DNA of 64,000 nucleotides from Nitrospirota bacterium (GTDB lineage: Bacteria; Nitrospirota; Thermodesulfovibrionia; SZUA-242), in assembly GCA_016212095.1 (NCBI GenBank), contig JACRHH010000022.1, forward strand, positions 1 through 64,000. Direction: 5' to 3'. Positions 18,868 through 27,318 of the stretch are shown here, piece after piece (the first letter of the stretch is position 1; every line of letters starts with the position of its first letter). The notes under the pieces were generated by a model. It was given only the letters and a program-made list of their open reading frames with translations, had not been told where the DNA came from and made no database searches. The translations under genes were made by a program, and so were the position numbers.

Positions 18868-21800
18868 TTACCATGGCGTCACGCTGTTCCACTTCTGATT
18901 ACCGGGCCAAATCGAAGACCCGCTTGCGCTCGACGACTCATGACAAGCCCAAGTCGAATTCTTGCCGCGCGGATACTGGTAGCTGCCGTAGCTGCCCGGA
19001 TAACCACCGGAAACAACCTGCCCCTTGTGGCTGTAATCAAGGCAGTTTGTCTGCATCAAACGCGGCAATGCTGAATTATGCGGCTGGTGGCACTTCGCGC
19101 ACGGCCATGAATGCTCGGCATTCGTACCCCAACCCTTCACGGATTCGTGAATCCTGTCCTTCGACTTCCATGCGCTGTTCTTGTTTATGCCGTCGGTCAG
19201 ATTCGCCTTCGGATGACATTTCAGGCAAAGCCCGGCAAACTGCTCCTCGCTCTCATATATGCGGGAACCGTTGAACGTGTTCCTGTCGGTGTGCCAGTTC
19301 AGCGCCGGAGTGCTGTACCTGTAGTATGTTGACGCGCCCGACGGGAAATCATCCTTGTACGGCGTCGTCAGCCATGTTCCCTTGAGAAGAGGCATGGCAT
19401 ATGCCGCATCTGAGCCCAGCGTGGGAGTTACTCCGTGAGGATCGTGGCATGGCGTGCAGAGTCCGTTGATGGTTCCCATGGCCGGACTTGTCAATGCAGA
19501 GGAAGCCTTCAGGTGTCCGCCAAGAATCGGCCTGCTGTTGTTTCGATAGGAGAAGCGCGATGTCGATGCCTTTGTCCCTTGGCCGAAGGCCGCCGTATCC
19601 TTGTAGCCTCGAATCGGCTGGCTTGCACCGAAAGTGGAATTGTAGCCCCATGGCCTCGTCCCCGATGTCTGGGTATCGTGGCAATCAAAGCAGAGACCGG
19701 CGCCTGCCGCGTATGGATTGACCGAGCCGGTATCAGCATTGGCTGACGGCTTGTAAGTCATCTGATAGCCGCCCTTTCCTGCCTGCGTCTCTTTCAGGTT
19801 GGCGCCGTTGTATGTGCCGTTAAATGTCACATAACTGGAAGTCACGCCCGTGGCCTTCGATCCATGCGAGCTGTGGCAGTCGTAGCACTGAACATTCTGT
19901 GTGCCGTTTCTGGTGTTCGTGATCGTTTCATCAACACCGTTCGTAGCATCCCATCCGCCCTGATTGGCGACAGCGTTGCCGTGCGCCGAAAATGCCTTGG
20001 TGATGTTCTTCTTCGCAGCTGCATCTATGGTTGTGTACTTGCCCCATGTCGCGGTAGCGGTTTGGGAATATCTTGCCGCAACGCTCGTCCTGTCCCAGGC
20101 ATACTGACGCGGCGTCTTGCAGTCGCCATGATCGGGATCGACTATCTTGAACGGCTGGAAGTCGTTGTTCTGGTCGCTGTGACATCCAAGACAGACCTGC
20201 GTCACCTTTCCGACCTCGGTTCGTTCATCAGCCGTTCCAATCTTGTTTGCGGTAAATGTTACGGCAGTGGTTCCGGTCTGATAACTCGTCGGGCGCTGAC
20301 CCGGCCCCCAGATGACCAGATCGACAGGGGCTTCCGTAGTAGTGGTATGTGTGATGTAGTTGTAGCCCGCATGATAATCCACATTGATAAGCCCGTTCTC
20401 GGTCGCTTCCCAATGACATGCGTAGCAATGCTTGTTTGTGGTATCCACGCCCTGGACATGGTGCGAGTTCGAACGGAACTGGCCCATAATGTCCATGCGC
20501 TTCTTTATCACGCCGTTGTGGCACTTCGTGCAGTCACGCGGCAGGCCGAAACCGCTGTGACGCGGGATCGGCTTGTTCAAATGGCATTCCGTGCATGACT
20601 TGCCTGAGGCATGGCTGTCGCTGAACCTGTGCTCGTGGCAGGTGGTGCATATGCGTCCGGTGTTATGGCCATCGCCGTAATCGAAACGGTAATGCTGCCC
20701 CATCTCCGTATGGCAGACGTTGCAGATTCCGTCGTAGGGCGCCGATGTCCTTGCGTAATCGAGGCCGCTCTGCTTGCGCGTGAACGTTACATCTGCACGT
20801 TGATCGGGTATGCCGAATGTGCCATCGGTCTGGGTCGCAACCTTCTTCTGTATCATGTATATGTTGCTGTCGCCGTGCGGATCGTGACAGTCCCAGCAGA
20901 ACTTGCCGCCCTTCCACACGCCCTGCTGCAGATATTGACCGTAATGCTTGTAGCCGAAGTGAACGGATGTGGCCTTGGACACTGACGCGCTGATAAATCC
21001 GGTGCCGGGATCGTATCCAAGCACATACTGACTTCCCGTGTGGCACAAATTGCATCGGTTGTTCCGGTCGTCATCGTGGCATTTAAGGCAGACGCCCATC
21101 ATTACATACTGATTCTTCACATCATTTTTCTGTTCGACTGACCAGCTTCCCGCTCCAGTCTTGTGTCTCTGGGCATCCGTGGCATGACATACGGAAACAC
21201 ACGATGTCAGGCCGTCCGCATAGCCGGCATGTTCCTGGGAAAACGGCGGGTTATTAATTGCGCCAAGCTGCGGAGCAAGCGATCCTGCGGCATTGTGGCA
21301 GCCAAGACATTCTGTGTCGATTCCCTGCATATGGCAATAAACACATTCCTTCTCGAAGCGGGCCTCGAACTGGCTGTGCTGTTTCAGCCTGAACGGATTC
21401 GTTGTGTCGTTATGAAGGATGTTGTTGTCGTGACAGTACCAGCACGGGTTGCCGGGGAAGTTGGCCGGAGGATTGCCGGAAGAATAATTCCCTGACGCCG
21501 AAGTTCTGCCGTGGCCGCTCTGCACCCACTCGTTCATGTTGATCTTGGCGCGAGTGCCGTTGAACTTGGCGAAATCGTCAACGTCCAACTCAGTTGTTCC
21601 GTGGCATGTAAGGCATATCACCTGTCCGCCAACAGAGTCTCCCCATTGAGGATCCGCTCCGGTGTGGCAAACGGTGTTGGAGCATTTCTTTGTGGCGTAG
21701 CTATATGAACCGCCGTTTTTGAAAACTACATCCTTGGCTTTGTTCACATGATAATCCGGATTGATATGACTGACCTCATCCATCGTTCCCGCCGGAAGAC

Positions 21801-24087
21801 CGTTAACATGACATTCGGTGCATGCGCCGTTCCGTATGGTGGCGTCATGACAGTTCTCGCAAGTGAAATTAGTAAGAAGATGCCTCGGATGCGAGTTTGC
21901 GCGTTCGGTTCCGGGGCCGGTGTTGGTGTACATCGGCATCGCGCTCTTCCACTCCTGCCCGGCGGCCCACCCGGTGCGCCCATCGGTATGACAGTTCTCC
22001 TGCGAACAGGTTCCGGCAGGATGGCCGTGGCAAGTATTACAGGACGTTCTTCCCTGAGTCCACGCAAACGGCCTGACCTCCGGATTAACCGTGGTTCCAT
22101 CGCTGTGGCAATAGATATTGTTGCAGACCTTAGAGCTTGAATTGAAACTTGGCGGCATGTTGCCGACAATAGACCATCTTGAGTTGATCGCCACGTCGGC
22201 GAATTCATTTACATGTTTCGAATAATCCTTTATATTCCCGGATAAATCGACCGTATTATCGTGGCAGTAGTAACACGGATATTTTCTGACCCACGACAGG
22301 CCGGCAAGCCTTTCATGGCCATTGGAGCTCATCACCAGAGTGTCGATGTTTGTTCGCCCCTTGTGGCAGGAATCGCAATTCAGGGCTACAGTATCCGACC
22401 AGGCCACGGCCTGATTCGGGCTCCCGCCTCTTGCGTCGCTGTGACAATATGTTCCGCTACAGCCGCGGCTTCCTGTGCTGTACGAGCCGCCGCGCGAGAA
22501 AACCACGTCTTTGGCCGTATCTGAATGGGGTGCTCCAGCCTTTATTGCAGAGCTTCCGCTTGCGGTTGCGCTGTGACACTTCTCGCACGCAAACCCGTAT
22601 GTCCCGGCGTTTGTATGCGCCGCATGACGCCCGCTAAGCCCTGTTGTCGCGCCGCCGGTGTCGTGGCATGAAGAGCATGTACGCGCCGGGTCGCCCCAGT
22701 TTTGAGTCCTGAAGATGTTTGCCTTGTCGAATGGAGCGGCGTTGCTGTGGCAATAAATATTCGTGCAGGTTCCGTATCCGCTTCCGGGCGAATGATCATC
22801 GAAACCGTTGCCGTTGTACGACGCTGAACCGCCGTATATTGCAGGGAAACTTACGTCTATCACGTTATCGGCATGTTTCGCGGTTCCCGAACCTGCTCCG
22901 TTATGACATGTGGAGCAGGAATATCCGGGCTGGGAAAGATGCTTGCCATGCGAGCCGCTGTCCATGCGCGAACCATCGCCAAGCGTACCGTTGGACTTGT
23001 GGCACGAACCGCACTGAACAGACGCGGGGCTATCCCAAACCGGCGTTCCATATGCCGTAGGAGCGCCGTTACCGGATAAACCCTGCACGTTGCCATGACA
23101 ATAAATGTTTGAGCATGTGAGGTTGTTCATCCCCTTGGCGCCGGTTGCAGTCACGGTTGTTCCATTATGGGCGCGATAACCGGCTACAACCGCCTGCCCA
23201 TTGTATGCCGTGCCGTTTCCGCCGCTGGAGAAAATGTTGAAACCTATGTCGATGACATGATTGCCGCTGTCGGGCATGTTTCCAGGGTAGCCGTAATGAC
23301 ATATTTCGCAGGAATAGCCTTGCCCTTCGGCTGACGCGTGCTTGCCGTGAGCACCGGAGGTCGTCGATCCGGTTGAACCCGGAATCTCGGCCAGCCCTTT
23401 GGTTCCGCCTGTGCTCTGGCTGTTTACGACATCCTCCACCGGCGGGTTTCCGTGGCATCCATCGCAACCAATCGGTTTGAACCCCCTGCCATGACTATGG
23501 CAGCTAATGCAATCCGCCTTGTTGTAATGGATGAATTCAGTCTGTCCCGTGGCATTGAAGCGATGAAAACGGGTCAGGCTGTGACAAACCTCGCACGGCC
23601 TGGTTGACGAAGCATGAGTGTTGGAGTCGTCGCCGAATTCCGAATCGCCGTTAGTGGTCTTCTGGAATGAAGTTGAGCAACCCTGCTGCTGGGCTGTCTC
23701 GCACGGGAACATGTTGGCCGGATAATTTGGTGACGAGATTACAGGCTGAAATAATTTAATGTTTGGCGACGGACGGACATGGCATGTTTCACATGAAAAT
23801 CCGCCATATTGCCCCGTATCGGTTCCCCAGTTGCCGCTCCATTTGGCTGTTGGCGTCCAGACACCGTTTCCCTTTGCCGGATCTTCGCAATCGGCCTGCG
23901 ATGTGCCGCTATACGTGGCGTTTGAACATGTGCCGAACCTGTTACTGTTATGGATCAGATAAGAATCGTTCCATGCGATTGCCTTGAAGGGCTGGATCAG
24001 TGCGACCAAGAAAACGACGGCAATAAATGCCTTGACTGTCAGCCCGGATCTCCGACTCCTGGCATTACTCATGCTCGTGTTTGCCAT
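18868..24087 (-). CDS. Giant multihaem c-type cytochrome (32 CXXCH plus 7 variant haem sites)
   Basis: A 1739-residue exported cytochrome with a signal peptide (VKAFIAVVFLVALIQPFKAIA). I count 32 CXXCH motifs, six CX4CH motifs (CSNIYCH, CTNIYCH, CSGTYCH, CNNIYCH, CSQENCH, CSNTVCH) and one CX3CH (CVSVCH), up to 39 covalent haems. In the N-terminal half, five CX4CH sites are each followed by a CXXCH, the arrangement known as the Geobacter CxxxxCH...CXXCH domain. The C-terminus has an isolated Cys and, 32 residues later, WACHES, a possible further unusual site. The protein lacks membrane helices and a lipobox, so it is probably periplasmic, secreted or held at the surface. It is the first gene of the operon, its stop lying 14 bases before the giant protein's start. 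Extracellular electron transfer is inferred from the family. Confidence 0.92.
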   Translation of the reverse strand: MANTSMSNARSRRSGLTVKAFIAVVFLVALIQPFKAIAWNDSYLIHNSNRFGTCSNATYSGTSQADCEDPAKGNGVWTPTAKWSGNWGTDTGQYGGFSCETCHVRPSPNIKLFQPVISSPNYPANMFPCETAQQQGCSTSFQKTTNGDSEFGDDSNTHASSTRPCEVCHSLTRFHRFNATGQTEFIHYNKADCISCHSHGRGFKPIGCDGCHGNPPVEDVVNSQSTGGTKGLAEIPGSTGSTTSGAHGKHASAEGQGYSCEICHYGYPGNMPDSGNHVIDIGFNIFSSGGNGTAYNGQAVVAGYRAHNGTTVTATGAKGMNNLTCSNIYCHGNVQGLSGNGAPTAYGTPVWDSPASVQCGSCHKSNGTLGDGSRMDSGSHGKHLSQPGYSCSTCHNGAGSGTAKHADNVIDVSFPAIYGGSASYNGNGFDDHSPGSGYGTCTNIYCHSNAAPFDKANIFRTQNWGDPARTCSSCHDTGGATTGLSGRHAAHTNAGTYGFACEKCHSATASGSSAIKAGAPHSDTAKDVVFSRGGSYSTGSRGCSGTYCHSDARGGSPNQAVAWSDTVALNCDSCHKGRTNIDTLVMSSNGHERLAGLSWVRKYPCYYCHDNTVDLSGNIKDYSKHVNEFADVAINSRWSIVGNMPPSFNSSSKVCNNIYCHSDGTTVNPEVRPFAWTQGRTSCNTCHGHPAGTCSQENCHTDGRTGWAAGQEWKSAMPMYTNTGPGTERANSHPRHLLTNFTCENCHDATIRNGACTECHVNGLPAGTMDEVSHINPDYHVNKAKDVVFKNGGSYSYATKKCSNTVCHTGADPQWGDSVGGQVICLTCHGTTELDVDDFAKFNGTRAKINMNEWVQSGHGRTSASGNYSSGNPPANFPGNPCWYCHDNNILHNDTTNPFRLKQHSQFEARFEKECVYCHMQGIDTECLGCHNAAGSLAPQLGAINNPPFSQEHAGYADGLTSCVSVCHATDAQRHKTGAGSWSVEQKNDVKNQYVMMGVCLKCHDDDRNNRCNLCHTGSQYVLGYDPGTGFISASVSKATSVHFGYKHYGQYLQQGVWKGGKFCWDCHDPHGDSNIYMIQKKVATQTDGTFGIPDQRADVTFTRKQSGLDYARTSAPYDGICNVCHTEMGQHYRFDYGDGHNTGRICTTCHEHRFSDSHASGKSCTECHLNKPIPRHSGFGLPRDCTKCHNGVIKKRMDIMGQFRSNSHHVQGVDTTNKHCYACHWEATENGLINVDYHAGYNYITHTTTTEAPVDLVIWGPGQRPTSYQTGTTAVTFTANKIGTADERTEVGKVTQVCLGCHSDQNNDFQPFKIVDPDHGDCKTPRQYAWDRTSVAARYSQTATATWGKYTTIDAAAKKNITKAFSAHGNAVANQGGWDATNGVDETITNTRNGTQNVQCYDCHSSHGSKATGVTSSYVTFNGTYNGANLKETQAGKGGYQMTYKPSANADTGSVNPYAAGAGLCFDCHDTQTSGTRPWGYNSTFGASQPIRGYKDTAAFGQGTKASTSRFSYRNNSRPILGGHLKASSALTSPAMGTINGLCTPCHDPHGVTPTLGSDAAYAMPLLKGTWLTTPYKDDFPSGASTYYRYSTPALNWHTDRNTFNGSRIYESEEQFAGLCLKCHPKANLTDGINKNSAWKSKDRIHESVKGWGTNAEHSWPCAKCHQPHNSALPRLMQTNCLDYSHKGQVVSGGYPGSYGSYQYPRGKNSTWACHESSSASGSSIWPGNQKWNSVTPW

Positions 24088-24304
24088 CCTGCGTAGCTAC
24101 CCCCATCCATACCTAACCTCGCACAAGGTATTTCACTACCCGAACAACGCCTTGGCAATTCCCGCAGCAACAAACAGCCTCCGGCAATTACAATTATTCA
24201 ACAAAGCTATACTTTAAAGATATTAATGCAATTTACGAGCCGGATTCATTTATTTAACACGCGCCACCTGGCAGGACATCCCCCGACATTGATTTTATTG
24301 CCAC

Positions 24305-24415
24305 TGACACATCGCGTCATATTGCTCACCTACGCCACACCAATGACAATGCGTCATTTAGCTCATGCCTTAACTGACACTTTGAGGCATATAACACCAT
24401 GACATCAATGTCATG
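24305..24415. promoter_or_regulatory. Cluster of TGAC/GTCA operator-like dyads
   Basis: Three inverted repeats share TGAC/GTCA half-sites: TGACACATCGCGTCA (24305-24319), AATGACAATGCGTCATT (24342-24358) and the perfect 8+2+8 palindrome CATGACATCAATGTCATG (24398-24415). A lone half-site (TGACAC) lies at 24375-24380. Gaps between half-sites are 7, 5 and 6 bases. The arrangement suggests cooperative binding of a dimeric regulator upstream of the cytochrome operon; the regulator is not identifiable from the window. Confidence 0.5.
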
Positions 24416-24565
24416 TGGCATTTCGCACAGGCATATCCCGCTGAAATTCGAATCGCGTGATCTCATCCGCTGACGCCTTCCCACATCAATTCAGAACTTC
24501 ATTCTGACTTCATCGATCGTTATCGGAAGAATAAATAGTCATCTTTAGAGGCAAACGAAATTGCA

Positions 24566-24579
24566 ACATCAATTGATGT
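24566..24579. promoter_or_regulatory. Perfect 14-bp palindrome upstream of gph
   Basis: ACATCAATTGATGT is a perfect palindrome ending 15 bases before the gph ATG. It could be an operator or the -10 neighbourhood of gph; no protein can be assigned. Confidence 0.35.
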
Positions 24580-24594
24580 ATTATTTCTGTCTCA

Positions 24595-25260
24595 ATGGGA
24601 ATTTCGCTCATCATATTCGATCTCGACGGCACGCTTGTCGATTCATCCGGCGATCTGACCGCCGCCCTGAACCATGCAGCCGCGCCGCTTGGCCATGCGC
24701 CGCTAACGAGTGAGCAAGTGAAGCGGCTGGTTGGAGAAGGCGTATCAAGGCTTGTTGAAAAAATACTTCCCGATAGCGAACGAGGCTTCAATGCCGAAAC
24801 ACTGGAGCGATTCCGCGCGCATTACCAATCACATTTAACTGACCAGACCCGGCCCTATTCCGGAGTTGTCGATACGCTGCCCCTTCTTGCCGGATATAAG
24901 AAGGCATTGGTTTCCAATAAGGAAGAAACGCTTTCACGCAACGTTCTGGCCGAATTCGGCCTGCTGGATCATTTCGACATCGTAATGGGAAGCGACAGCG
25001 CGCCGGAGAAGAAACCGTCTCCGGTTCCGCTTCTGCTTGCAGCCGAGCGTCTCGGCATAAAACCATGCGATTCCGTCATCGTTGGCGACAGCGAATTTGA
25101 CATCATGGCGGGCCATGCCGCCGGAATTTTGACAATCGGCGCGGCATGGGGTTTCCGGACAAGCGATGAATTGCTTGCGGCAGGAGCCGATTACATTGCC
25201 CGCTCGTTCCACGATCTACCCCGCATCATCCGGGAGATCGAAGCATCCGCAACCGAATGA
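24595..25260 (+). CDS. gph: Phosphoglycolate phosphatase-type HAD hydrolase
   Basis: A 221-residue HAD-superfamily phosphatase. Motif I is FDLDGTLVDS (residues 8-17, with both catalytic Asp), motif II is ALVSNK, the motif III Lys lies in PEKKPSP, and motif IV is VGDSEFDIMAG. The alpha-helical cap between motifs I and II (GEGVSRLVEKILP) matches phosphoglycolate phosphatases, which remove 2-phosphoglycolate formed during DNA repair or oxygenase activity. Related HAD phosphatases share the fold, so substrate is family-level inference. No clear ribosome-binding site precedes the ATG. It overlaps the following exchanger gene by ATGA, so the two are likely co-transcribed. Confidence 0.82.
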   Translation: MGISLIIFDLDGTLVDSSGDLTAALNHAAAPLGHAPLTSEQVKRLVGEGVSRLVEKILPDSERGFNAETLERFRAHYQSHLTDQTRPYSGVVDTLPLLAGYKKALVSNKEETLSRNVLAEFGLLDHFDIVMGSDSAPEKKPSPVPLLLAAERLGIKPCDSVIVGDSEFDIMAGHAAGILTIGAAWGFRTSDELLAAGADYIARSFHDLPRIIREIEASATE

Positions 25261-26249
25261 CGGAATCGATACTGGCAGTAGTTGCTGGAATCGCAATCCT
25301 TGTTTTTGGGGCCGACAGGTTTGTTGCCGGATCGGCGGCAATTGCCCGCAACCTTGGCGTATCTCCGCTTGTGATCGGTCTGACGATTGTGGCGTTCGGC
25401 ACATCGGCTCCGGAGATAATCGTATCGGCCATGGCGGCGTTCAAGGGCAATCCCGGTCTCTCTGTCGGAAACGCCATCGGTTCAAACATAACCAATGTGG
25501 CGCTGGTTCTCGGCATGACGGCGCTTGCGCAGCCGATCACAGTTCATTCGGCCATGCTCCGACGCGAATTTCCGGTGCTGCTTGGCATCATGCTGGCAGC
25601 GTTCCTGCTAGTTTGCGATGGAGAACTCGGACGAGTTGACGGCATTATTCTTCTAACCGGGCTTGCGGCTCTTGTCTGGTGGCTCATACGCATGGGAATG
25701 CAGACGCGCACATGTCCTCAGCCCGCAAACCCCGATCCTGCATCCTGCGATCCAATGGGATCGGAGTTCGAAGCCGAAATCCCGGCTGAAATGCATACAC
25801 CCATTGCAGCAATGTGGTTTATCGTGGGGCTGACACTGCTACTGATCGGCTCGCGCGCGCTTGTCTGGGGCGCAGTGCGAATTGCTCACGGGCTTGGCGT
25901 CAGCGACATCGTGATAGGCATCGGCATTGTCGGCGTCGGAACCAGCCTTCCGGAACTGGCGGCGTCCATGACCAGCGCCATCAGGAAGGAGGACGACATC
26001 GCAGTGGGCAACGTAATCGGCTCGAACATGTTCAACCTCTTGGCTGTCCTTGGCCTCCCCGGCGTCATCATGCCGCTGCGGATTGATAATATCGTGCTTA
26101 TCCGCGATTTCCCGGTCATGGCAGCGCTCACTCTTGCGCTTTTCATCATGGCGTTCGGCTGCCGAAAGGCAGGAAGGATAACCCGGCTGGAAGGCGCGAT
26201 GCTTGTCGTTTCATTTTTCGCATATCAGATCGCTCTTTTCAAATATTGA
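25257..26249 (+). CDS. Na+/Ca2+ exchanger family membrane protein (YrbG-like, CaCA)
   Basis: A 330-residue integral inner-membrane protein with about ten helices. It has the two inverted alpha-repeats of the CaCA superfamily: GTSAPEIIVSAMAAFKG with VGNAIGSNITNVALVLG in the first half, and GTSLPELAASMTSAIRK with VGNVIGSNMFNLLAVLG in the second. The GxSxPE and GSNxxN segments form the ion-binding sites in this family. A loop of about 40 hydrophilic residues separates the halves. It exchanges Na+ or H+ for Ca2+ by family precedent; substrate is inferred. It overlaps gph at ATGA and is followed 13 bases later by the methyltransferase, so all three may form an operon. Confidence 0.88.
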   Translation: MTESILAVVAGIAILVFGADRFVAGSAAIARNLGVSPLVIGLTIVAFGTSAPEIIVSAMAAFKGNPGLSVGNAIGSNITNVALVLGMTALAQPITVHSAMLRREFPVLLGIMLAAFLLVCDGELGRVDGIILLTGLAALVWWLIRMGMQTRTCPQPANPDPASCDPMGSEFEAEIPAEMHTPIAAMWFIVGLTLLLIGSRALVWGAVRIAHGLGVSDIVIGIGIVGVGTSLPELAASMTSAIRKEDDIAVGNVIGSNMFNLLAVLGLPGVIMPLRIDNIVLIRDFPVMAALTLALFIMAFGCRKAGRITRLEGAMLVVSFFAYQIALFKY

Positions 26250-26262
26250 TGGGGCAAACAGC

Positions 26263-26928
26263 ATGACAGGTCTGACGCTCGATTCGATCAAATCAGTGCG
26301 GCTTTGCCAACGCAAGGCCGGTTACAGGTTCAGCATCGACGCCGTCTGGCTTGACGACTTCGTCCGGGCCGACAATGTGGCAAGATGCATCGATCTCGGA
26401 ACCGGATCTGGAATAATCGCGCTTCTGCTGGCATCGCGGTGTCCGGAGATGGCGATAACCGCCGTGGAGATTCAGCCGGGGCTTGCGGAACTTGCGCGAA
26501 AGAACGCCGCGCTTAACGGTTTCGATGGGCGGATTTCAGTAATCGACGTCGACATCAGGCAACTCGACCAATTTCTTCAGGCGTCATTCGCCGATCTTGT
26601 CGTGTCGAATCCGCCATACAAAAAACGCGGCTCCGGACGCCCCAATCCCGATGATGAACGCTTGATCGCGCGTCATGAAATTCACCTTTCATTTCAGGAG
26701 CTTTGCGCCGCCGCCTCGCGGCTTCTGAAAATCGGCGGAACCTTCTGCGTGGTTCATCTTGCCGAGAGGCTGGCAGAATTATTCGGGGAACTCCGCGCCG
26801 CGCGGCTTGAACCAAAGCGCGCGCGGTTTGTGCATCCGGCTGCCGGCATGGCGGCGAAGACCGTGCTGATCGAGGCGGTCAAGGGCGGCAAGCCTGGGCT
26901 TGTGATTGAGCAGCCGCTGATTCCGTAA
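26263..26928 (+). CDS. N6-adenine methyltransferase, tRNA1(Val) TrmN6-like
   Basis: A 221-residue class I SAM-dependent methyltransferase. The SAM-binding motif is IDLGTGSGIIALLLA (about residues 39-53), the acidic motif II is AVEIQPG, and the catalytic NPPY (VSNPPYKKRGSG) marks N6-adenine methylation. The N-terminal TLDSIKSVRLCQRKAGYRFS-IDAV is typical of the YfiC/TrmN6 group, which modifies A37 of tRNA-Val. Start MTGLTL at 26263 is chosen because the family begins here and the longer frame would overlap the exchanger gene. Specificity for tRNA1(Val) rather than another RNA or protein is inferred. It lies 13 bases after the exchanger, likely in the same transcript. Confidence 0.8.
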   Translation: MTGLTLDSIKSVRLCQRKAGYRFSIDAVWLDDFVRADNVARCIDLGTGSGIIALLLASRCPEMAITAVEIQPGLAELARKNAALNGFDGRISVIDVDIRQLDQFLQASFADLVVSNPPYKKRGSGRPNPDDERLIARHEIHLSFQELCAAASRLLKIGGTFCVVHLAERLAELFGELRAARLEPKRARFVHPAAGMAAKTVLIEAVKGGKPGLVIEQPLIP

Positions 26929-26985
26929 GGCTTGTACGTTCTGTTATTATTCAACTGTTCAAATTGCAGACAGGTGGGTATTACA

Positions 26986-27318
26986 ATGGCATCCGACCGA
27001 AAAACAGCACGAGTTCCAGACAAATTTCGCGAACTTTCTGACAGGGAATTAAACAAGATCACGAAAGCCTTCGGTGAAGTTGTGCGGGCGCAAACAATCG
27101 AACAGAAGGAACGAATGAGAACAAGTCTGCGGCAGGAGATCGACGCGGCCCGCGCCGCGTTTGATATTCGAAAACGTGCGGAGAGAGCAGCAGAGTTTAT
27201 GCGCCAGCAGTTTGATGCAACTAACGTGAAGAATGTGACGGCCATGCAGGACATTGTGCGCAAGGAGATTGATGCGACCCGCGCCGTTTTTAACGCCCAG
27301 AGCAAAAAAGGTGCTTAA
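26986..27318 (+). CDS. Small charged coiled-coil protein, partner of the downstream kinase
   Basis: A 110-residue highly charged, predicted helical protein that I do not recognise by family. Start MASDRK at 26986 has AGGTGGG about 7 bases upstream. An internal duplication is visible: LRQEIDAARAAFD in the middle and VRKEIDATRAVFN near the end. It overlaps the next gene (zeta-toxin-like kinase) by 8 bases, an arrangement typical of antitoxin-toxin pairs, so an antitoxin or regulatory-partner role is plausible. There is no membrane segment, signal peptide or clear helix-turn-helix. The function is inferred only from position and size. Confidence 0.6.
   Translation: MASDRKTARVPDKFRELSDRELNKITKAFGEVVRAQTIEQKERMRTSLRQEIDAARAAFDIRKRAERAAEFMRQQFDATNVKNVTAMQDIVRKEIDATRAVFNAQSKKGA

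Larger units (their letters stand above)
24088..24594. other. Divergent regulatory gap between cytochrome operon and gph
   Basis: About 500 A+T-richer bases with no gene. It separates the minus-strand cytochrome operon from plus-strand gph and is the only place the five-gene operon's promoter can lie. It contains several inverted repeats, listed separately. I could not assign a clear sigma-70 or sigma-54 promoter, and no known riboswitch core is recognisable. Confidence 0.6.

Noticed and set aside
19864-20598. Long plus-strand frames opposite the giant cytochrome
   Set aside because: They arise from the repeated CXXCH and glycine-rich codons of the cytochrome; no family match or start signals.
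24088-24300. Cyclic-di-GMP (GEMM) riboswitch before the cytochrome gene
   Set aside because: Such switches often precede Geobacter cytochromes, but the conserved GGGACGCAAAGCC core and tetraloop-receptor parts were not found.
24240-24420. Possible sigma-54 promoter (TGGCG...GC on the minus strand at 24322-24337)
   Set aside because: The GG to GC spacing is one base short of the fixed 10-base requirement, and the TTGC box is absent.
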